DNA of 64,000 nt from Nesterenkonia sp. Act20 (GCF_019173455.1 NZ_JADPQH010000001.1:2014391-2078390), one strand, 5' to 3'; counted from the stretch's first letter, positions 7,710 through 16,911 are shown. Numbers and translations are program-made. The notes: generated by a model from the letters alone, not told the origin.

Positions 7710-8766
7710 GATGATGTGGTCCTTTTCTCAGAGTGTCGGTCAGGTGATCAAGGAACGCGTCAGCGTCCAGGCTTCGGATGATCTCGGCATTGGGCGCTCG
7801 GCCCCAGCGGCCCAGCCAATCGGCCACAGTCTCGCCGCGGGTCAGGGTGCCGAAGAGTTCGACGTCGACCGCTGCCTTCTCGGTCTTGTGCGCCCAGGGA
7901 ATTATCCCGTGTGTTTCCTGCGCAGACGAATCCACGTCAGCCTCGTCCGCTGGAGAGGAGCTTTCAGGCTGTTTCCGGGCCCAGGCGACCGCTGCTGCAG
8001 TGACATAGGGATCGTGGACGTGGGCCAGGTAGCCGTGGCCGTCGGACTCGTGGAACTCGAAGTAGAAGCGCAGCGCCTCGGCCAGCTGAGCCAGCCAGGC
8101 CGACCACTGCGGGGTCGTGGGTCCGGCGAGCATCTGTCCCAGACGCTCAGGCGTCAGCGCCACCGCCTCCGTGGCCTCGATCGGACCGATCACCGGCAGA
8201 TGGTCGGCCTCACCGAAGGCATCCAGCACTGCCTTGGCGGCCTCAGGGTCATAGCTGATGTTCCACTCGGTGGTGGGTCGGGTGTTGCCGCGATAGTTGA
8301 AGGCCCCGCCCATGACGAACAGCCGCTTCAGCAGCTGCGGAAGCCTAGGCTCCAACTGCAGCGCCAGCGCGAGGTTGGTGGCAGGGCCGGTGACCACGCC
8401 GATCAGCTCCCCAGGGTGGGCGTGCGCTGCGCGGACCCAGGCCTCCGCGGCACTGAGCTCATCGGCGGTGTTCCCACCGGCGGGAAGCTGGGCGTACCCG
8501 ACGCCGGTGTCTCCGTGGGTCTCCTCGGCGTACTCGGAGACCCCCGCGAGCGGATGCTGGGCCCCAGGATGGACCGGGATCTCGGTGCGGCTCGCGAGCT
8601 GCAGCCAGCCCAGGGTATTGGTCACCACCTGATCTGTGGAGACGTTGCCGCCGCTGGCCGCGAGGCCGAGGATCTCGACGTCGTCCTGGCAGAACAGCCA
8701 GCCCAACGCCAGGGCGTCATCGATGCCGGGGTCACAGTCAAGAAAGAGGGGGATCACCTGTCCCAT
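7696..8766 (-). CDS. Nucleoside hydrolase (IunH/RihA-like)
   Basis: Nucleoside hydrolases split the N-glycosidic bond of ribonucleosides to ribose and free base, with Ca2+ held by an N-terminal aspartate cluster. That cluster is plain here: LFLDCDPGIDDALAL close to the N-terminus. Length is 356 residues from the ATG at 8766-8764, close to the family's usual 310-350; an upstream in-frame ATG at 8817 would add 17 unrelated residues. The C-terminus ends in an odd HHHDPH cluster that overlaps the S-component start. As first gene of the ECF operon it would process what the transporter imports. The base specificity cannot be read. Confidence 0.9.
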   Translation of the reverse strand: MGQVIPLFLDCDPGIDDALALGWLFCQDDVEILGLAASGGNVSTDQVVTNTLGWLQLASRTEIPVHPGAQHPLAGVSEYAEETHGDTGVGYAQLPAGGNTADELSAAEAWVRAAHAHPGELIGVVTGPATNLALALQLEPRLPQLLKRLFVMGGAFNYRGNTRPTTEWNISYDPEAAKAVLDAFGEADHLPVIGPIEATEAVALTPERLGQMLAGPTTPQWSAWLAQLAEALRFYFEFHESDGHGYLAHVHDPYVTAAAVAWARKQPESSSPADEADVDSSAQETHGIIPWAHKTEKAAVDVELFGTLTRGETVADWLGRWGRAPNAEIIRSLDADAFLDHLTDTLRKGPHHHDPH

Positions 8767-8841
8767 TGTGCCGGTTTCCGCTGAGGGGGTCTTGACGAGG
8801 GCTGTTGCTCTGTCCATAGGGTGGAACAAGAGGTGAGCGAG

Positions 8842-9162
8842 ATGACGGAATCATTCCGGACACACGACGACGACGGCGGCGCCGACGCCGTGCAGCAGTG
8901 GCCGCGGTGGTCCAGGTGGATGCTGGGCGACATCAGGAAGCTGAGTGTGACCTTCTGCCTCTGTATCAGTGCAGTACTCCTCTACAACGGAGTGATGGCC
9001 ACCTGGCGGTTCTTCACGGAGGCGAGTGACGGCTGGCTCCACAACCCCCAGGTGCTCGGACCATTGCTGATCGCGGGAGGCCTCTTCTACCTCTGGGCTG
9101 GACTGAGACTGCGCCGGATCAGAGCTCGGGCTGATCAGCCCACGTCGCCTGCAGCGCACTGA
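8842..9162 (+). CDS. Small membrane protein of unknown function
   Basis: A 106-residue protein with two hydrophobic segments (about 36-56 and 76-94) separated by a short loop, an acidic N-terminus (THDDDGGADAV) and a basic C-terminus. I recognise no family. The ATG at 8842 follows a good AAGAGGTGAG ribosome-binding site with 6 bases between; the longer frame from GTG 8821 would include that site inside the gene. It is divergent from the nucleoside hydrolase, and its 3' end overlaps the end of the convergent GntR gene by 44 bp (9119-9162), a long tail-to-tail overlap. Confidence 0.65.
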   Translation: MTESFRTHDDDGGADAVQQWPRWSRWMLGDIRKLSVTFCLCISAVLLYNGVMATWRFFTEASDGWLHNPQVLGPLLIAGGLFYLWAGLRLRRIRARADQPTSPAAH

Positions 9163-9463
9163 GCAGCTCGCTGCGGGAGATTCCTGCAGACTTTGCCTGC
9201 GTCACCGCCTCGCGCAGGTGGCCGAGCAGTTCTCCCGGCAGTACTGAGGGGTGCTCTGCCACGCGGGTGCCCGCAGCGCCTCGGGTCACGATGAGACCTT
9301 CCGATTCCAATGATCGATAGGCCTTGGCGGCGGTACCGGCCGCCACTCCAAGGTCCCGCGCGGTCTGCCGAACCGTGGGCAGACGATCTCCGGCGCCCAC
9401 GCGGCCGGAGAGGATCAGGCCGCGGTAGTGGTCCGCGATGTCCTCGGACGCATACTCAGCCAT
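9119..9463 (-). CDS. GntR-family regulator, YtrA-like short form
   Basis: This 114-residue protein has a winged helix-turn-helix (about residues 8-75): IADHYRGLILSGRVGAGDRL, then PTVRQTARDLGVAAGTAAKA and a wing VTRGAAGTRV. Only about 40 helical residues follow, as in the YtrA subfamily, which lacks a large effector domain and often controls membrane transport genes. I chose the ATG at 9463-9461 because the longer frame upstream reads antisense-like low-complexity sequence. It overlaps the end of the membrane-protein gene upstream by 8 bp, so the two are co-transcribed, and it probably controls that operon through sites near 10493-10534. Confidence 0.85.
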   Translation of the reverse strand: MAEYASEDIADHYRGLILSGRVGAGDRLPTVRQTARDLGVAAGTAAKAYRSLESEGLIVTRGAAGTRVAEHPSVLPGELLGHLREAVTQAKSAGISRSELLSALQATWADQPEL

Positions 9464-10442
9464 GAGCGTTGAGCTCTCCGTGTGAGCGCGCTGCCGAGCT
9501 GGACGGTCCGCCGGGAATCGCTCGTGGCCGGCGCAGTGCGATGCGAGCCACCAGCAGCAGCAGGACGTAGCCGAGCAGCTGGAGGGCCAGTGAGGCCCAG
9601 AACAGCCAAGGTGAGATCGCGGAGACGCTGGTCTCCCACACGTATCCGTCTCTGACCAGCGTGATGTCACCTGCCTTGGACACCAGACGTGTGGCCCGAG
9701 CCAGCGTGACCAGCACCGCGCCGGCGCTGAAGAAGATGACCAGGGAAGAGAGGGTCGATCGCGAGGCCTCTTCCGCTGTCACCGTCTCTGGCCGTAGGAA
9801 CGGGCGCGCGGCGTTCACATGCAGCACCAGAAGCGTCAGAAGCACCAGGGCCAACGCAACCCCGGCGACCGGCAGTCCATAGGCCCAGCCGAAGAAGGTC
9901 ATGCGCATTCCGCCCCCGACGCCGCTCGCATCCTCGCCGACGTCGAGCTCGAGGATGCGGTAGATGCCGTCTTCATCTGGGCTGGAGGCTGAGCCTGCGA
10001 AGGCGACGAACACCAACAGCAGTGCAGTGGGGATGATCAGCAGCAACAGCTGACGCGCACCCAGAAAGGATCGCCAGGTCCGCGGCCGCGCCGGGGCGAC
10101 GGGGGATGCTGGGGTTCGGCGGAACAGCGCTGTCAGCAGCCCGAGGCAGAGCAGTCCTATGCATGCTCCGAGCAGGAGATCGGCATAGGACCACCAGTGA
10201 TAGTCCAGCAGGAGCATCCCGTCCGCCAAGTAGCTTCTCAGTCGGTAGGAGACGGAGTAGAGCAGGGCACCCAGTGCCAGCACCCCGAGTGCGAGGCGCA
10301 CGATGCCGTCGGGCCGAGCTTGGTCCCGCAGGCGCGGCGCACGCGGCAGCCAGCCGCGCAGCAACGGAATCGAGAAGCAAGCGACGATCAGCGCCGCAAG
10401 GATCACGATCGGTGCATCGAGGAAGATCTGCCAGACAGGCAT
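9456..10442 (-). CDS. Polytopic membrane protein of unknown function
   Basis: A 328-residue protein with about eight hydrophobic segments and a polar extracytoplasmic stretch in the middle (about residues 155-185, containing SSPDEDGIYRILELDVGEDA). No family motif is recognised. The start is decided by the ribosome-binding site: GGAG precedes the ATG at 10442-10440 by 5 bases, while the alternative GTG two codons earlier lies inside that GGAG. It is the first gene of a two-gene operon with a YtrA-type GntR regulator; such pairs often respond to cell-envelope stress, which here is inference only. Confidence 0.65.
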   Translation of the reverse strand: MPVWQIFLDAPIVILAALIVACFSIPLLRGWLPRAPRLRDQARPDGIVRLALGVLALGALLYSVSYRLRSYLADGMLLLDYHWWSYADLLLGACIGLLCLGLLTALFRRTPASPVAPARPRTWRSFLGARQLLLLIIPTALLLVFVAFAGSASSPDEDGIYRILELDVGEDASGVGGGMRMTFFGWAYGLPVAGVALALVLLTLLVLHVNAARPFLRPETVTAEEASRSTLSSLVIFFSAGAVLVTLARATRLVSKAGDITLVRDGYVWETSVSAISPWLFWASLALQLLGYVLLLLVARIALRRPRAIPGGPSSSAARSHGELNAHG

Positions 10443-10492
10443 GGTCACTCCAAGTGAAGAGGCGGTTCCGCCGCAGCGGACGTTCTTATATC

Positions 10493-10534
10493 ACTGACAA
10501 CGTACAAGAATTTGTGTCAGCTGAACAGTACAAG
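10493..10534. promoter_or_regulatory. Putative promoter/operator with repeated TTGTAC boxes
   Basis: Upstream of the membrane-protein/gntR operon (read on the minus strand) two copies of TTCTTGTAC lie 26 bp apart (GTACAA on the plus strand at 10502-10507 and 10528-10533). Between and around them are TTGT/ACAA and TGACA/TGTCA inverted repeats. A TATAAG box on the minus strand near 10485-10490 could be the -10. The arrangement fits binding by a dimeric GntR regulator, but no binding motif for this protein is known to me. Confidence 0.4.
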
Positions 10535-10572
10535 AAGTCCGATGGGCGGCTCCTATTCACCCACTGGAACGA

Positions 10573-11760
10573 TCAGGAGGCGTAGCTCCCAGTCAGCAGC
10601 ACTCCGCCGCCGTCGACTCCCTTGGCGCCCTGGACGAAGTCCAGACCCGCGTCAGCCACGCGAGGTTCCTCGGGGCGGTAGGCGCTGACCTCGCCCATGA
10701 CCCAGGCGGACTGGCCGGAGGCGTTGAGGTGCGCGACGGCGTCGTCGGCCTTGTCTGCCGAGACCACGGCGACCATGCCCACGCCCAGGTTCAGCGTGCG
10801 CTCCAGATCCGCCTGCGGGACCGAGCCGAGCCGGGCGATCAGCGAGAACACCGCGGGCCAGGACCAGGTGGAGCGGTCTACGGTGGCCATGAGCCCGGCG
10901 GGAAGCACGCGCGCCAGGTTGGCGGCGAGGCCGCCGCCGGTGACGTGGCTGAAGCCGCGGACCGGCGCCTCGGGGGAGACCTCGGCCTCGGCCGGATCAC
11001 CGTTGAGCGCGGTGACCAGGTCCAGACAGGGCTTCGTGTAGAGCCGGGTGGGCTCCAGCAGCTCCTGGCCCAGTGTGCGGCCGAACTCGGAGACCTCACG
11101 CTCGTAGCCCCAGCCGGCGGAGGAGATCACGCGGCGGACCAGCGAGTATCCGTTGGAGTGGATGCCGGAGGAGGCCATGCCGATGATCACGTCACCGGCG
11201 CGCACCCGCTCCGGGCCGAGCACTGCGGAGGCGTCGACCACGCCTGTGGCAGCGCCCGCGACGTCGTACTCATCCTCGGCGAGCAGCCCGGGGTGCTCGG
11301 CGGTCTCTCCGCCGATCAGTGCGGTGCCGGTCTCTGCGGCGGCCTTGGCGATCCCGGAGACCACGGCGGCGATCCGCGCGGGCTCCACCTTGCCCGTGGC
11401 GATGTAGTCGGTCATGAACAGCGGCTTGGCGCCCATCACCACGATGTCGTCGACCACCATGCCGACCAGGTCGAAACCGATGGTGTCGTGGATGTCCATG
11501 GCCTGGGCGATCGCCACCTTGGTGCCGACCCCGTCGGTCGACGTGGCCAGCAGCGGACGCGGCAGCCGCTTGAGCTCACTGGCGTCGTAGAGGCCGGCGA
11601 ATCCACCGAAACCGCCGAAGACCTGCGGCGTGTGCGTGGCCTCGATATGAGCCTTCATGAGCTCGACGGCGCGGTCTCCCGCCTCCACGTCGACTCCGGC
11701 GGAGGCATAGGTGATCGGGGCGCCGGAGCTGGTCTCGGCGTCGGTGTTCTGTGCAGTCAC
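10573..11760 (-). CDS. purM: Phosphoribosylformylglycinamidine cyclo-ligase (AIR synthetase)
   Basis: PurM closes the imidazole ring, converting FGAM to AIR with ATP, the fifth step of purine synthesis. The N-terminus has the family opening ITYASAGVDVEAGDRAVELMK after a 15-residue polar leader. Further motifs include LLATSTDGVGTKVAIAQ, VGMVVDDIVVMGAKPLFMTD and TALIGGETAEHPG. The length of 395 residues exceeds the usual 340-360 because of the polar leader and a C-terminal extension (FVQGAKGVDGGGVLLTGSYAS). Its ATG overlaps the purF stop by 4 bp, so purF-purM are translationally coupled. Confidence 0.96.
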   Translation of the reverse strand: MTAQNTDAETSSGAPITYASAGVDVEAGDRAVELMKAHIEATHTPQVFGGFGGFAGLYDASELKRLPRPLLATSTDGVGTKVAIAQAMDIHDTIGFDLVGMVVDDIVVMGAKPLFMTDYIATGKVEPARIAAVVSGIAKAAAETGTALIGGETAEHPGLLAEDEYDVAGAATGVVDASAVLGPERVRAGDVIIGMASSGIHSNGYSLVRRVISSAGWGYEREVSEFGRTLGQELLEPTRLYTKPCLDLVTALNGDPAEAEVSPEAPVRGFSHVTGGGLAANLARVLPAGLMATVDRSTWSWPAVFSLIARLGSVPQADLERTLNLGVGMVAVVSADKADDAVAHLNASGQSAWVMGEVSAYRPEEPRVADAGLDFVQGAKGVDGGGVLLTGSYAS

Positions 11761-13325
11761 TTCTTGGCCTCCGCGAGGGGGATCTCGTCGATCTCGAATT
11801 CGGCATCAGGTCCCGGGTCGCAGCCGCCGCCGGGGTTCTGCGTGGAACCGGCATCGGTGGCGGAGGGGGTCTCGAGCAGCATCTTGCCGCGACGGCTCTC
11901 CGGGGGCAGCTTGATCGGGTAGATCCCGGAGAAGCAGGCGGTGCACAGCGTAGAGCGTGGCTGCTTGGTCGCCGCGATCATGCCGTCCTCGGAGATGTAG
12001 GCCAGTGAGTCCGCGCCCACGGCCTGGGTGATCTCCTCCATGGTGGCACCGTTGGCGATCAGCTCCGCGCGGGAGGCGAAGTCGATCCCGTAGAAGCAGG
12101 GCCACTTCACCGGCGGGGAGGAGATCTTCACGTGGATCTCCGCGGCGCCGGCCTCCTTGAGCATCCGCACGATGGCGCGCTGGGTGTTGCCGCGGACGAT
12201 CGAGTCATCTACCACCACCACGCGCTTGCCGCGGACCACATGGTCCTGCACGTTGAGCTTGAGCCGGATGCCGAGCTGGCGCAGCGTCTGCGAGGGCTCG
12301 ATGAAGGTCCGGCCCACGTAGGCGTTCTTGATGAAGCCCTGGGCGAAGGGAAGCCCGGAGGCCTCCGCGTAGCCCACGGCCGCGGGGGTCCCGGATTCCG
12401 GGACGGGGATGACGATGTCGGCGTCGTGGGTGTCCTCGCGGGCCAGCTGGCGGCCCATCTCGACGCGGGACTCGTAGACCGAGCGGCCGTTGATGTTCGC
12501 GTCCGGACGGGCCAGGTACACGTACTCGAAGACGCAGCGCGAGGGGGTGGCGGCGGCGAAGCGGTGGGACCGCACGCCGTCGGAGTCGATGGCGATCAGC
12601 TCGCCGGGCTCGATCTCGCGGATGATCGAGGCGCCCACGGTGGCCAGCGCGGACTGCTCGGAGGCGACCACCCAGCCGCTGGCGAGCCGGCCCAGCACCA
12701 GCGGACGGACACCATGGGGATCCCGTGCGGCGTAGAGCGTGCCTTCATTCATGAACACCAGGCAGAACGCGCCCTCCAGGGTGGGCAGCAGCGCAAGGGC
12801 CTGCTCCTCCAGGGAATCGCCGGGCTGGTCCTTGAGCAGGGCGGTGACCAGGGCGGTGTCGGTGGTGTTGCCCTGGTTGAGCTCGCCGAAGTCGGCGCGG
12901 CCGTGGCGTTCGAGGATGCGATCGCGCAGATCCGCGGAGTTGGTGAGGTTGCCGTTGTGCCCCAGCGCCACGGTCCCGTGCGGGGTGTCGCCCAGGGTGG
13001 GCTGGGCGTTGGACCATTGGCTGGCTCCGGTGGTGGAGTAGCGGCAGTGTCCGACGGCGATGTGCCCGGTCAGCGAGTTCAGCGTGGACTCGTCGAAGAC
13101 CTGGGAGACCAGGCCGAGGTCCTTGTACACCCGGATGCTCTTGCCGTCCGAGGCAGCGATTCCGGCGGACTCCTGGCCGCGGTGCTGCAGAGCGTAGAGC
13201 CCGTAGTAGGCGAGCTTGGAGACTTCCTCCCCAGGGGCCCAGACGCCGAAGACGCCGCATTCATCCTGCGGCAGCGGGTCCTCGTCGAGGAGGTTGAAAT
13301 TCAGCCGGCCATCACTCCGAGCCAT
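11757..13325 (-). CDS. purF: Amidophosphoribosyltransferase
   Basis: PurF makes phosphoribosylamine from PRPP and glutamine, the committed step of purine synthesis. The 522-residue protein has a 22-residue propeptide before the N-terminal nucleophile Cys23 (DECGVFGVW), the glutaminase region (GHCRYSTTGAS), the PRPP loop GKRVVVVDDSIVRGNT and a C-terminal cysteine motif (STLCTACFSGIYP) typical of the Bacillus-type iron-sulfur, propeptide-processed class. The tail after the last cysteines is acidic. It precedes purM with a 4-bp overlap, and its start overlaps the end of a small membrane-protein gene by 14 bp, making a likely three-gene operon. Confidence 0.96.
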   Translation of the reverse strand: MARSDGRLNFNLLDEDPLPQDECGVFGVWAPGEEVSKLAYYGLYALQHRGQESAGIAASDGKSIRVYKDLGLVSQVFDESTLNSLTGHIAVGHCRYSTTGASQWSNAQPTLGDTPHGTVALGHNGNLTNSADLRDRILERHGRADFGELNQGNTTDTALVTALLKDQPGDSLEEQALALLPTLEGAFCLVFMNEGTLYAARDPHGVRPLVLGRLASGWVVASEQSALATVGASIIREIEPGELIAIDSDGVRSHRFAAATPSRCVFEYVYLARPDANINGRSVYESRVEMGRQLAREDTHDADIVIPVPESGTPAAVGYAEASGLPFAQGFIKNAYVGRTFIEPSQTLRQLGIRLKLNVQDHVVRGKRVVVVDDSIVRGNTQRAIVRMLKEAGAAEIHVKISSPPVKWPCFYGIDFASRAELIANGATMEEITQAVGADSLAYISEDGMIAATKQPRSTLCTACFSGIYPIKLPPESRRGKMLLETPSATDAGSTQNPGGGCDPGPDAEFEIDEIPLAEAKK

Positions 13326-13635
13326 GCGCAGGTGTCCTCTCTGCAGCGTCGAGCTTCTGCAGGTCGTAAGTGCGGGTGCGCTTCCGTGAGCGCCAGTCGA
13401 TCAGCAGCCAGGCCACCGCGCCCAGGGCCAGCCCGGGGATGGCGAACGCCACTGTGAGATACCCCAGCGAGCCCGCTGTGGTGTAGTCCTCGGCGGGTCC
13501 GGTGACCAGGACCACGACGACGGCGGCCACCACGCCCGCCAGCACTCCTGCGATCAGGAACGGGCTCAGCCGGGGGGTGGGGCGAACTGTCACCTGCCGA
13601 CGCGCTGACGCGTCGGGCTGCTCGCGTGAAGACAT
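13312..13635 (-). CDS. Small two-TM membrane protein upstream of purF
   Basis: A 107-residue protein with a polar basic N-terminus, two hydrophobic segments (about residues 25-47 and 56-79) and a basic cytoplasmic tail (DWRSRKRTRTYDLQKLDAAE). I recognise no named family. The ATG at 13635-13633 is preferred; ATG 13644 is also possible and neither has a strong ribosome-binding site. The stop overlaps the purF start by 14 bp, so the genes are co-transcribed, although nothing in the protein suggests a purine role. Confidence 0.65.
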   Translation of the reverse strand: MSSREQPDASARRQVTVRPTPRLSPFLIAGVLAGVVAAVVVVLVTGPAEDYTTAGSLGYLTVAFAIPGLALGAVAWLLIDWRSRKRTRTYDLQKLDAAERTPAHGSE

Positions 13636-13772
13636 ATGACCCATGCTACCGGCCCTGCCTGAGTGTCCTGCACCCTGGGAGGCTCGGTGCGTGAGGGTGG
13701 TTGCCACGGCTGCGCTGAGCCATGGTCATCCGGCCGGTCCTGGTCGAGCCCAGTCGGCTGGCTCGGTCCAGC

Positions 13773-14144
13773 TCAGCGGCTGCTTCGTGTCACCTTCAGC
13801 GGCAGCAGGGCAGAGAGATCGGCCCTGGTTCCGGAGGCGGCGACGCGTGCCTCGGCCACCGCTTCCGCCCATTCGGTCCCGCCGGTGGCCAGTTCCAGCC
13901 AGGTCTGCGGGGCAAGCTCCACCACATTGGGGGGAGTGCCGCGCGAATGCGTCGGGCCCTCGACGCACTGGGTCACCCCGAAGGGCGGGACGCGCACCTC
14001 CACGGAGTTCCCCGGCGCCACCTCGGCGAGCTCCTCCAGGAGGTAGCGCACGGCGGTGGCAAGGGTGGCGCGGTCCGAGCCGCCGTCCTGCCAATGCAGA
14101 ACGGCGGCTCTTCCCTTCTCCGTGGAGATGCGACGTCGGGCCAT
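13773..14144 (-). CDS. Sterol-carrier-like small protein (SCP_3-type)
   Basis: This 123-residue soluble protein carries the conserved core of an actinobacterial sterol-carrier-like family: an N-terminal MARRRISTEKGRAAVLHWQD, then LATAVRYLLEELAEVAPGNS followed by VEVRVPPFGVTQCVEG, HSRGTPPNVVE and TWLELATG. These match what I know as the SCP_3 or sterol carrier family protein. The fold would bind a hydrophobic ligand, but no substrate is established. It lies about 140 bp upstream of the small membrane protein and may head the purF-purM transcription unit. It follows the aldehyde dehydrogenase gene (same strand) by 13 bp. Confidence 0.82.
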   Translation of the reverse strand: MARRRISTEKGRAAVLHWQDGGSDRATLATAVRYLLEELAEVAPGNSVEVRVPPFGVTQCVEGPTHSRGTPPNVVELAPQTWLELATGGTEWAEAVAEARVAASGTRADLSALLPLKVTRSSR

Positions 14145-14157
14145 ATCTATCGCCTGA

Positions 14158-15534
14158 TCAGCCGGCGATCTTGACCAGCCGCTTATTGACGAACTCGGCC
14201 ATCCCGTAGGGGCCCAGCTCGCGACCCACGCCGGAGCGCTTCACGCCGCCGAAGGGCAGCTCGGCGGAGGTGCCTGGGGGCTGGTTCACGAAGACCATGC
14301 CGGTCTGGATCTGCTCACCCACGCGCTGGGCGCGTGCCTCGTCAGAGGCGTAGACCGAGGCGGAGAGACCGTACTGAGTGTCGTTCGCCAGGCGGACGGC
14401 TTCTTCCTCGTTCGCGACCTTGTAGACCATGGCCACGGGGCCAAAGAGCTCTTCGCCGTAGGCGCGCATCTCCGGGGTGATGTCGGTCAGCAGCGTGGGC
14501 TGGTACCAGGCACCGCCGCGCTCGTCGAAGTCGCCGCCCATGTGCAGGGTTGCGCCCTGCTTCACGGTGTCCTGGACCTGCTCGTGCAGATCCTCGGCCG
14601 CCGAGACCGAGGACATCGGACCGACGAAGGAGTCTTCGGACATCGGATCGCGCAGCTCGATCTTGCCGAGCGACTCGCGGAACTGCTCCATGAACTCGTC
14701 GTAGAACTCCTCGAGCACGATCACGCGCTTGGCGGCGTTGCAGGCCTGGCCGGCGTTGGCCATCCGGCCGGAGACCGCGCCCTTGACCGCCTTCGGGAGG
14801 ATCTCGCGATCCAGCACCAGCAGCGGGTCATTGCCGCCGAGCTCGAGGACGACCTTCTTCAGGTTCTCGCCCGCCGTGGCGGCGACCTTGGTGCCGGCCC
14901 GTTCGGAGCCGGTCAGCGAGACGCCCTGGACGCGCGGGTCCGGGATGACGATCTCGGCGATCTGCTGGCTGGAGACGTACACGTTGGTGTAGGCATGCTC
15001 CGGGAAGCCGGCGTCGTGGAAGATCTGCTCGATGGCCGCCGCGGACTCGGGGCACTGGGAGGCGTGCTTGAGCAGGATCGTGTTGCCGATCATCAGGTTC
15101 GGCGCGGCGAAGCGTGCCACCTGGTAGTACGGGAAGTTCCAGGGCATGATGCCCAGCAGCACCCCGAAGGGCTCGCTCTGCATGAACGCGCGTCCGTCGG
15201 GTGCGTCGGTGATCTCCTCGTCCTTCAGGAACTCTGTGCCGTGGTCGGCGTAGTAGTTGAAGATCGAGATGACGATGTCGAGCTCGGAGCGGGCCTGCTT
15301 GATCGGCTTGCCCATCTCGCGGGTGATGATCTCGGCGAGCTTGTCCTTGCGCTCCTCGTAGAGGTCCGCGGCGCGGCGCAGCAGGTTGGCGCGCTCGGAG
15401 AGCTCGGACTGTGACCAGGTCGTGAAGGTCTCAGCAGTGCGGTCCAGGGACTCGCGCAGCTGCTCGTCGGTGAGGGTGGCGAACTCCGCCTCGACCTCAC
15501 CGGTGGCTGGGTTGGTGACTTTGTAGTCGGCCAT
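14158..15534 (-). CDS. NAD(P)-dependent aldehyde / succinate-semialdehyde dehydrogenase
   Basis: The protein oxidises an aldehyde to its acid with NAD(P)+. At 458 residues from the ATG at 15534-15532 it matches the compact GabD1 type of succinate-semialdehyde dehydrogenase in length and N-terminus ([20 protein letters not shown]). Family motifs present: PWNFPYYQV, the general base in [10 protein letters not shown], the catalytic cysteine in GQACNAAKR, and the C-terminal [17 protein letters not shown] 32-residue upstream extension is rejected as an unrelated leader. The gene has its own upstream region shared with nothing divergent. Substrate assignment to succinate semialdehyde is inference; other short aldehydes remain possible. 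Confidence 0.9.
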   Translation of the reverse strand: MADYKVTNPATGEVEAEFATLTDEQLRESLDRTAETFTTWSQSELSERANLLRRAADLYEERKDKLAEIITREMGKPIKQARSELDIVISIFNYYADHGTEFLKDEEITDAPDGRAFMQSEPFGVLLGIMPWNFPYYQVARFAAPNLMIGNTILLKHASQCPESAAAIEQIFHDAGFPEHAYTNVYVSSQQIAEIVIPDPRVQGVSLTGSERAGTKVAATAGENLKKVVLELGGNDPLLVLDREILPKAVKGAVSGRMANAGQACNAAKRVIVLEEFYDEFMEQFRESLGKIELRDPMSEDSFVGPMSSVSAAEDLHEQVQDTVKQGATLHMGGDFDERGGAWYQPTLLTDITPEMRAYGEELFGPVAMVYKVANEEEAVRLANDTQYGLSASVYASDEARAQRVGEQIQTGMVFVNQPPGTSAELPFGGVKRSGVGRELGPYGMAEFVNKRLVKIAG

Positions 15535-15729
15535 AGAAATCAATGCCTCGCTTCTCAGTGGTCGTATCGTGACCTGCCCGCCGAATCGGCGAGCACTCTC
15601 GACGCTATGACCCGGAGCGCCCCGCCACAAGCTCGGAGGCGCGAATGCGGGGGTTGTTCATCACCTGGCGAAACTGGCCGATGTGAGGAATAAATACACC
15701 GCTAGGTGCTGGCGTCACAGTGGCGCAGC

Positions 15730-16812
15730 TCAGAGCCGGTCGAGCAGGGCGGGGGCGAGGCGGATGCTGCCGACCTGTTCCCCGGCGGCGCCACCGGTGA
15801 TGGGTTTGACGATCTTGTGCAGCACCGGTCCCAGGGTGTCCACATCGATGATCCCCCGGGCCGCCAGCAGGCTCAGCGCGACCAGATTCGTGGCCCGGGA
15901 GGAGCCGTCGAGCACCTTCACCGCCACCGCCGTGCCATCCGGGGCCCCGATGACGAGCACGCCCTCGGCACCGAGCTTCGCCGTCAGACCCAACTCTTCA
16001 AGCACGAGGGTGTTGGCCTCTCCCTGTCCGTGGACGGCCCAGGGGTAGTCCAGCATCGCCTGGTTCACGGTGAAGGCATGCACCTCGGCGTCGCGCCGGG
16101 AGGTGGAGGCCGCCAGGGTGGAGAAGCCGCGAGCCAGCCCGGTCAGCGAGAGCGCGGGTGCCGGTGCACCGCAGCCGTCCACGCCGACCACCGCAGGCTC
16201 CTCGCCGCAGTATTCGGTGATCACGTCCATGATCACCTGCTGCAGCGGGTGGGAACGTTCGAGGTAGGTGGCCAGCCGCCACCCATTGGTGCGTGAGGCC
16301 GCGAGGAAGGCGGCATGCTTGCCGGAGCAGTTGAACGCCAGCCGGGTCTCGCTCTTGCCCGCCTCCAGGTGGATCCGAAGATCCTGCGTACGGGCGGGCC
16401 AGGCGGTGGGGCATTTCATCGCAGACTCATCGAGGCCCTCGGCCTCCAGCACGCTCGCGGCCAGCTCCTGATGCCTGCGCGACCCCACATGGGAGCCACA
16501 TGCCAGGGCCACCGCCTCGGGAGAGATCAGCGCGCCGGAGCGCAGCGAGGCGATCGCCTGGAACGGCTTGAGCGTGGAGCGAGGGAACATCAGCCGATGC
16601 GGAGCGCCGATGGACTCCAGCACCTGCCCGTCGGGGCCCACCACCACGGCAGAGCCGATATGGCGCGATTCGACGACGCCGGCTCGGGTCACCACTGCAA
16701 GCTCCACCGACTCCTCCACGGCTGCGGTGGCCAGTTCGGGGGAGTCGCCCGCGCTGAATTCCGAGGAGTGCAGAGCGGAGGGGGCTTCGGCCGAGCGGCG
16801 CACGTGATCCAT
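15730..16812 (-). CDS. Asparaginase, AnsA/L-asparaginase II family (PF06089 type)
   Basis: A 360-residue protein of the bacterial L-asparaginase II family distinct from the classical E. coli enzyme. It has the family features ELAVVTRAGVVESRHIGSAV, the FPRSTLKPFQAI motif with the Ser-Thr-x-Lys cluster, SGKHAAF and VDGCGAPAPALSL. The predicted reaction is hydrolysis of asparagine to aspartate and ammonia in the cytoplasm. It is divergent from the PurD-PurC fusion with 99 bp between the starts. The aspartate made could feed the PurC step, but that link is inference only. Confidence 0.88.
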   Translation of the reverse strand: MDHVRRSAEAPSALHSSEFSAGDSPELATAAVEESVELAVVTRAGVVESRHIGSAVVVGPDGQVLESIGAPHRLMFPRSTLKPFQAIASLRSGALISPEAVALACGSHVGSRRHQELAASVLEAEGLDESAMKCPTAWPARTQDLRIHLEAGKSETRLAFNCSGKHAAFLAASRTNGWRLATYLERSHPLQQVIMDVITEYCGEEPAVVGVDGCGAPAPALSLTGLARGFSTLAASTSRRDAEVHAFTVNQAMLDYPWAVHGQGEANTLVLEELGLTAKLGAEGVLVIGAPDGTAVAVKVLDGSSRATNLVALSLLAARGIIDVDTLGPVLHKIVKPITGGAAGEQVGSIRLAPALLDRL

Positions 16813-16911
16813 GCGTCCAGTCTACGGAGCCGGAGCCTGTCTTCTGGGGAGCCGTTCCGAACCTGGCCGCCGCACGGTCCATCTGCTGACCCGTTCGATA
16901 GGCTGAGCGGC

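Noticed and set aside
12132-13457. 441-codon antisense frame over purF
   Set aside because: The minus-strand purF has all its catalytic motifs; the antisense product has none.
16315-16911. 199-codon upstream extension of the purDC frame
   Set aside because: It is antisense to the asparaginase gene and lacks similarity; PurD proteins start at the KVLVVGPGGREH opening, which is at GTG 16912.
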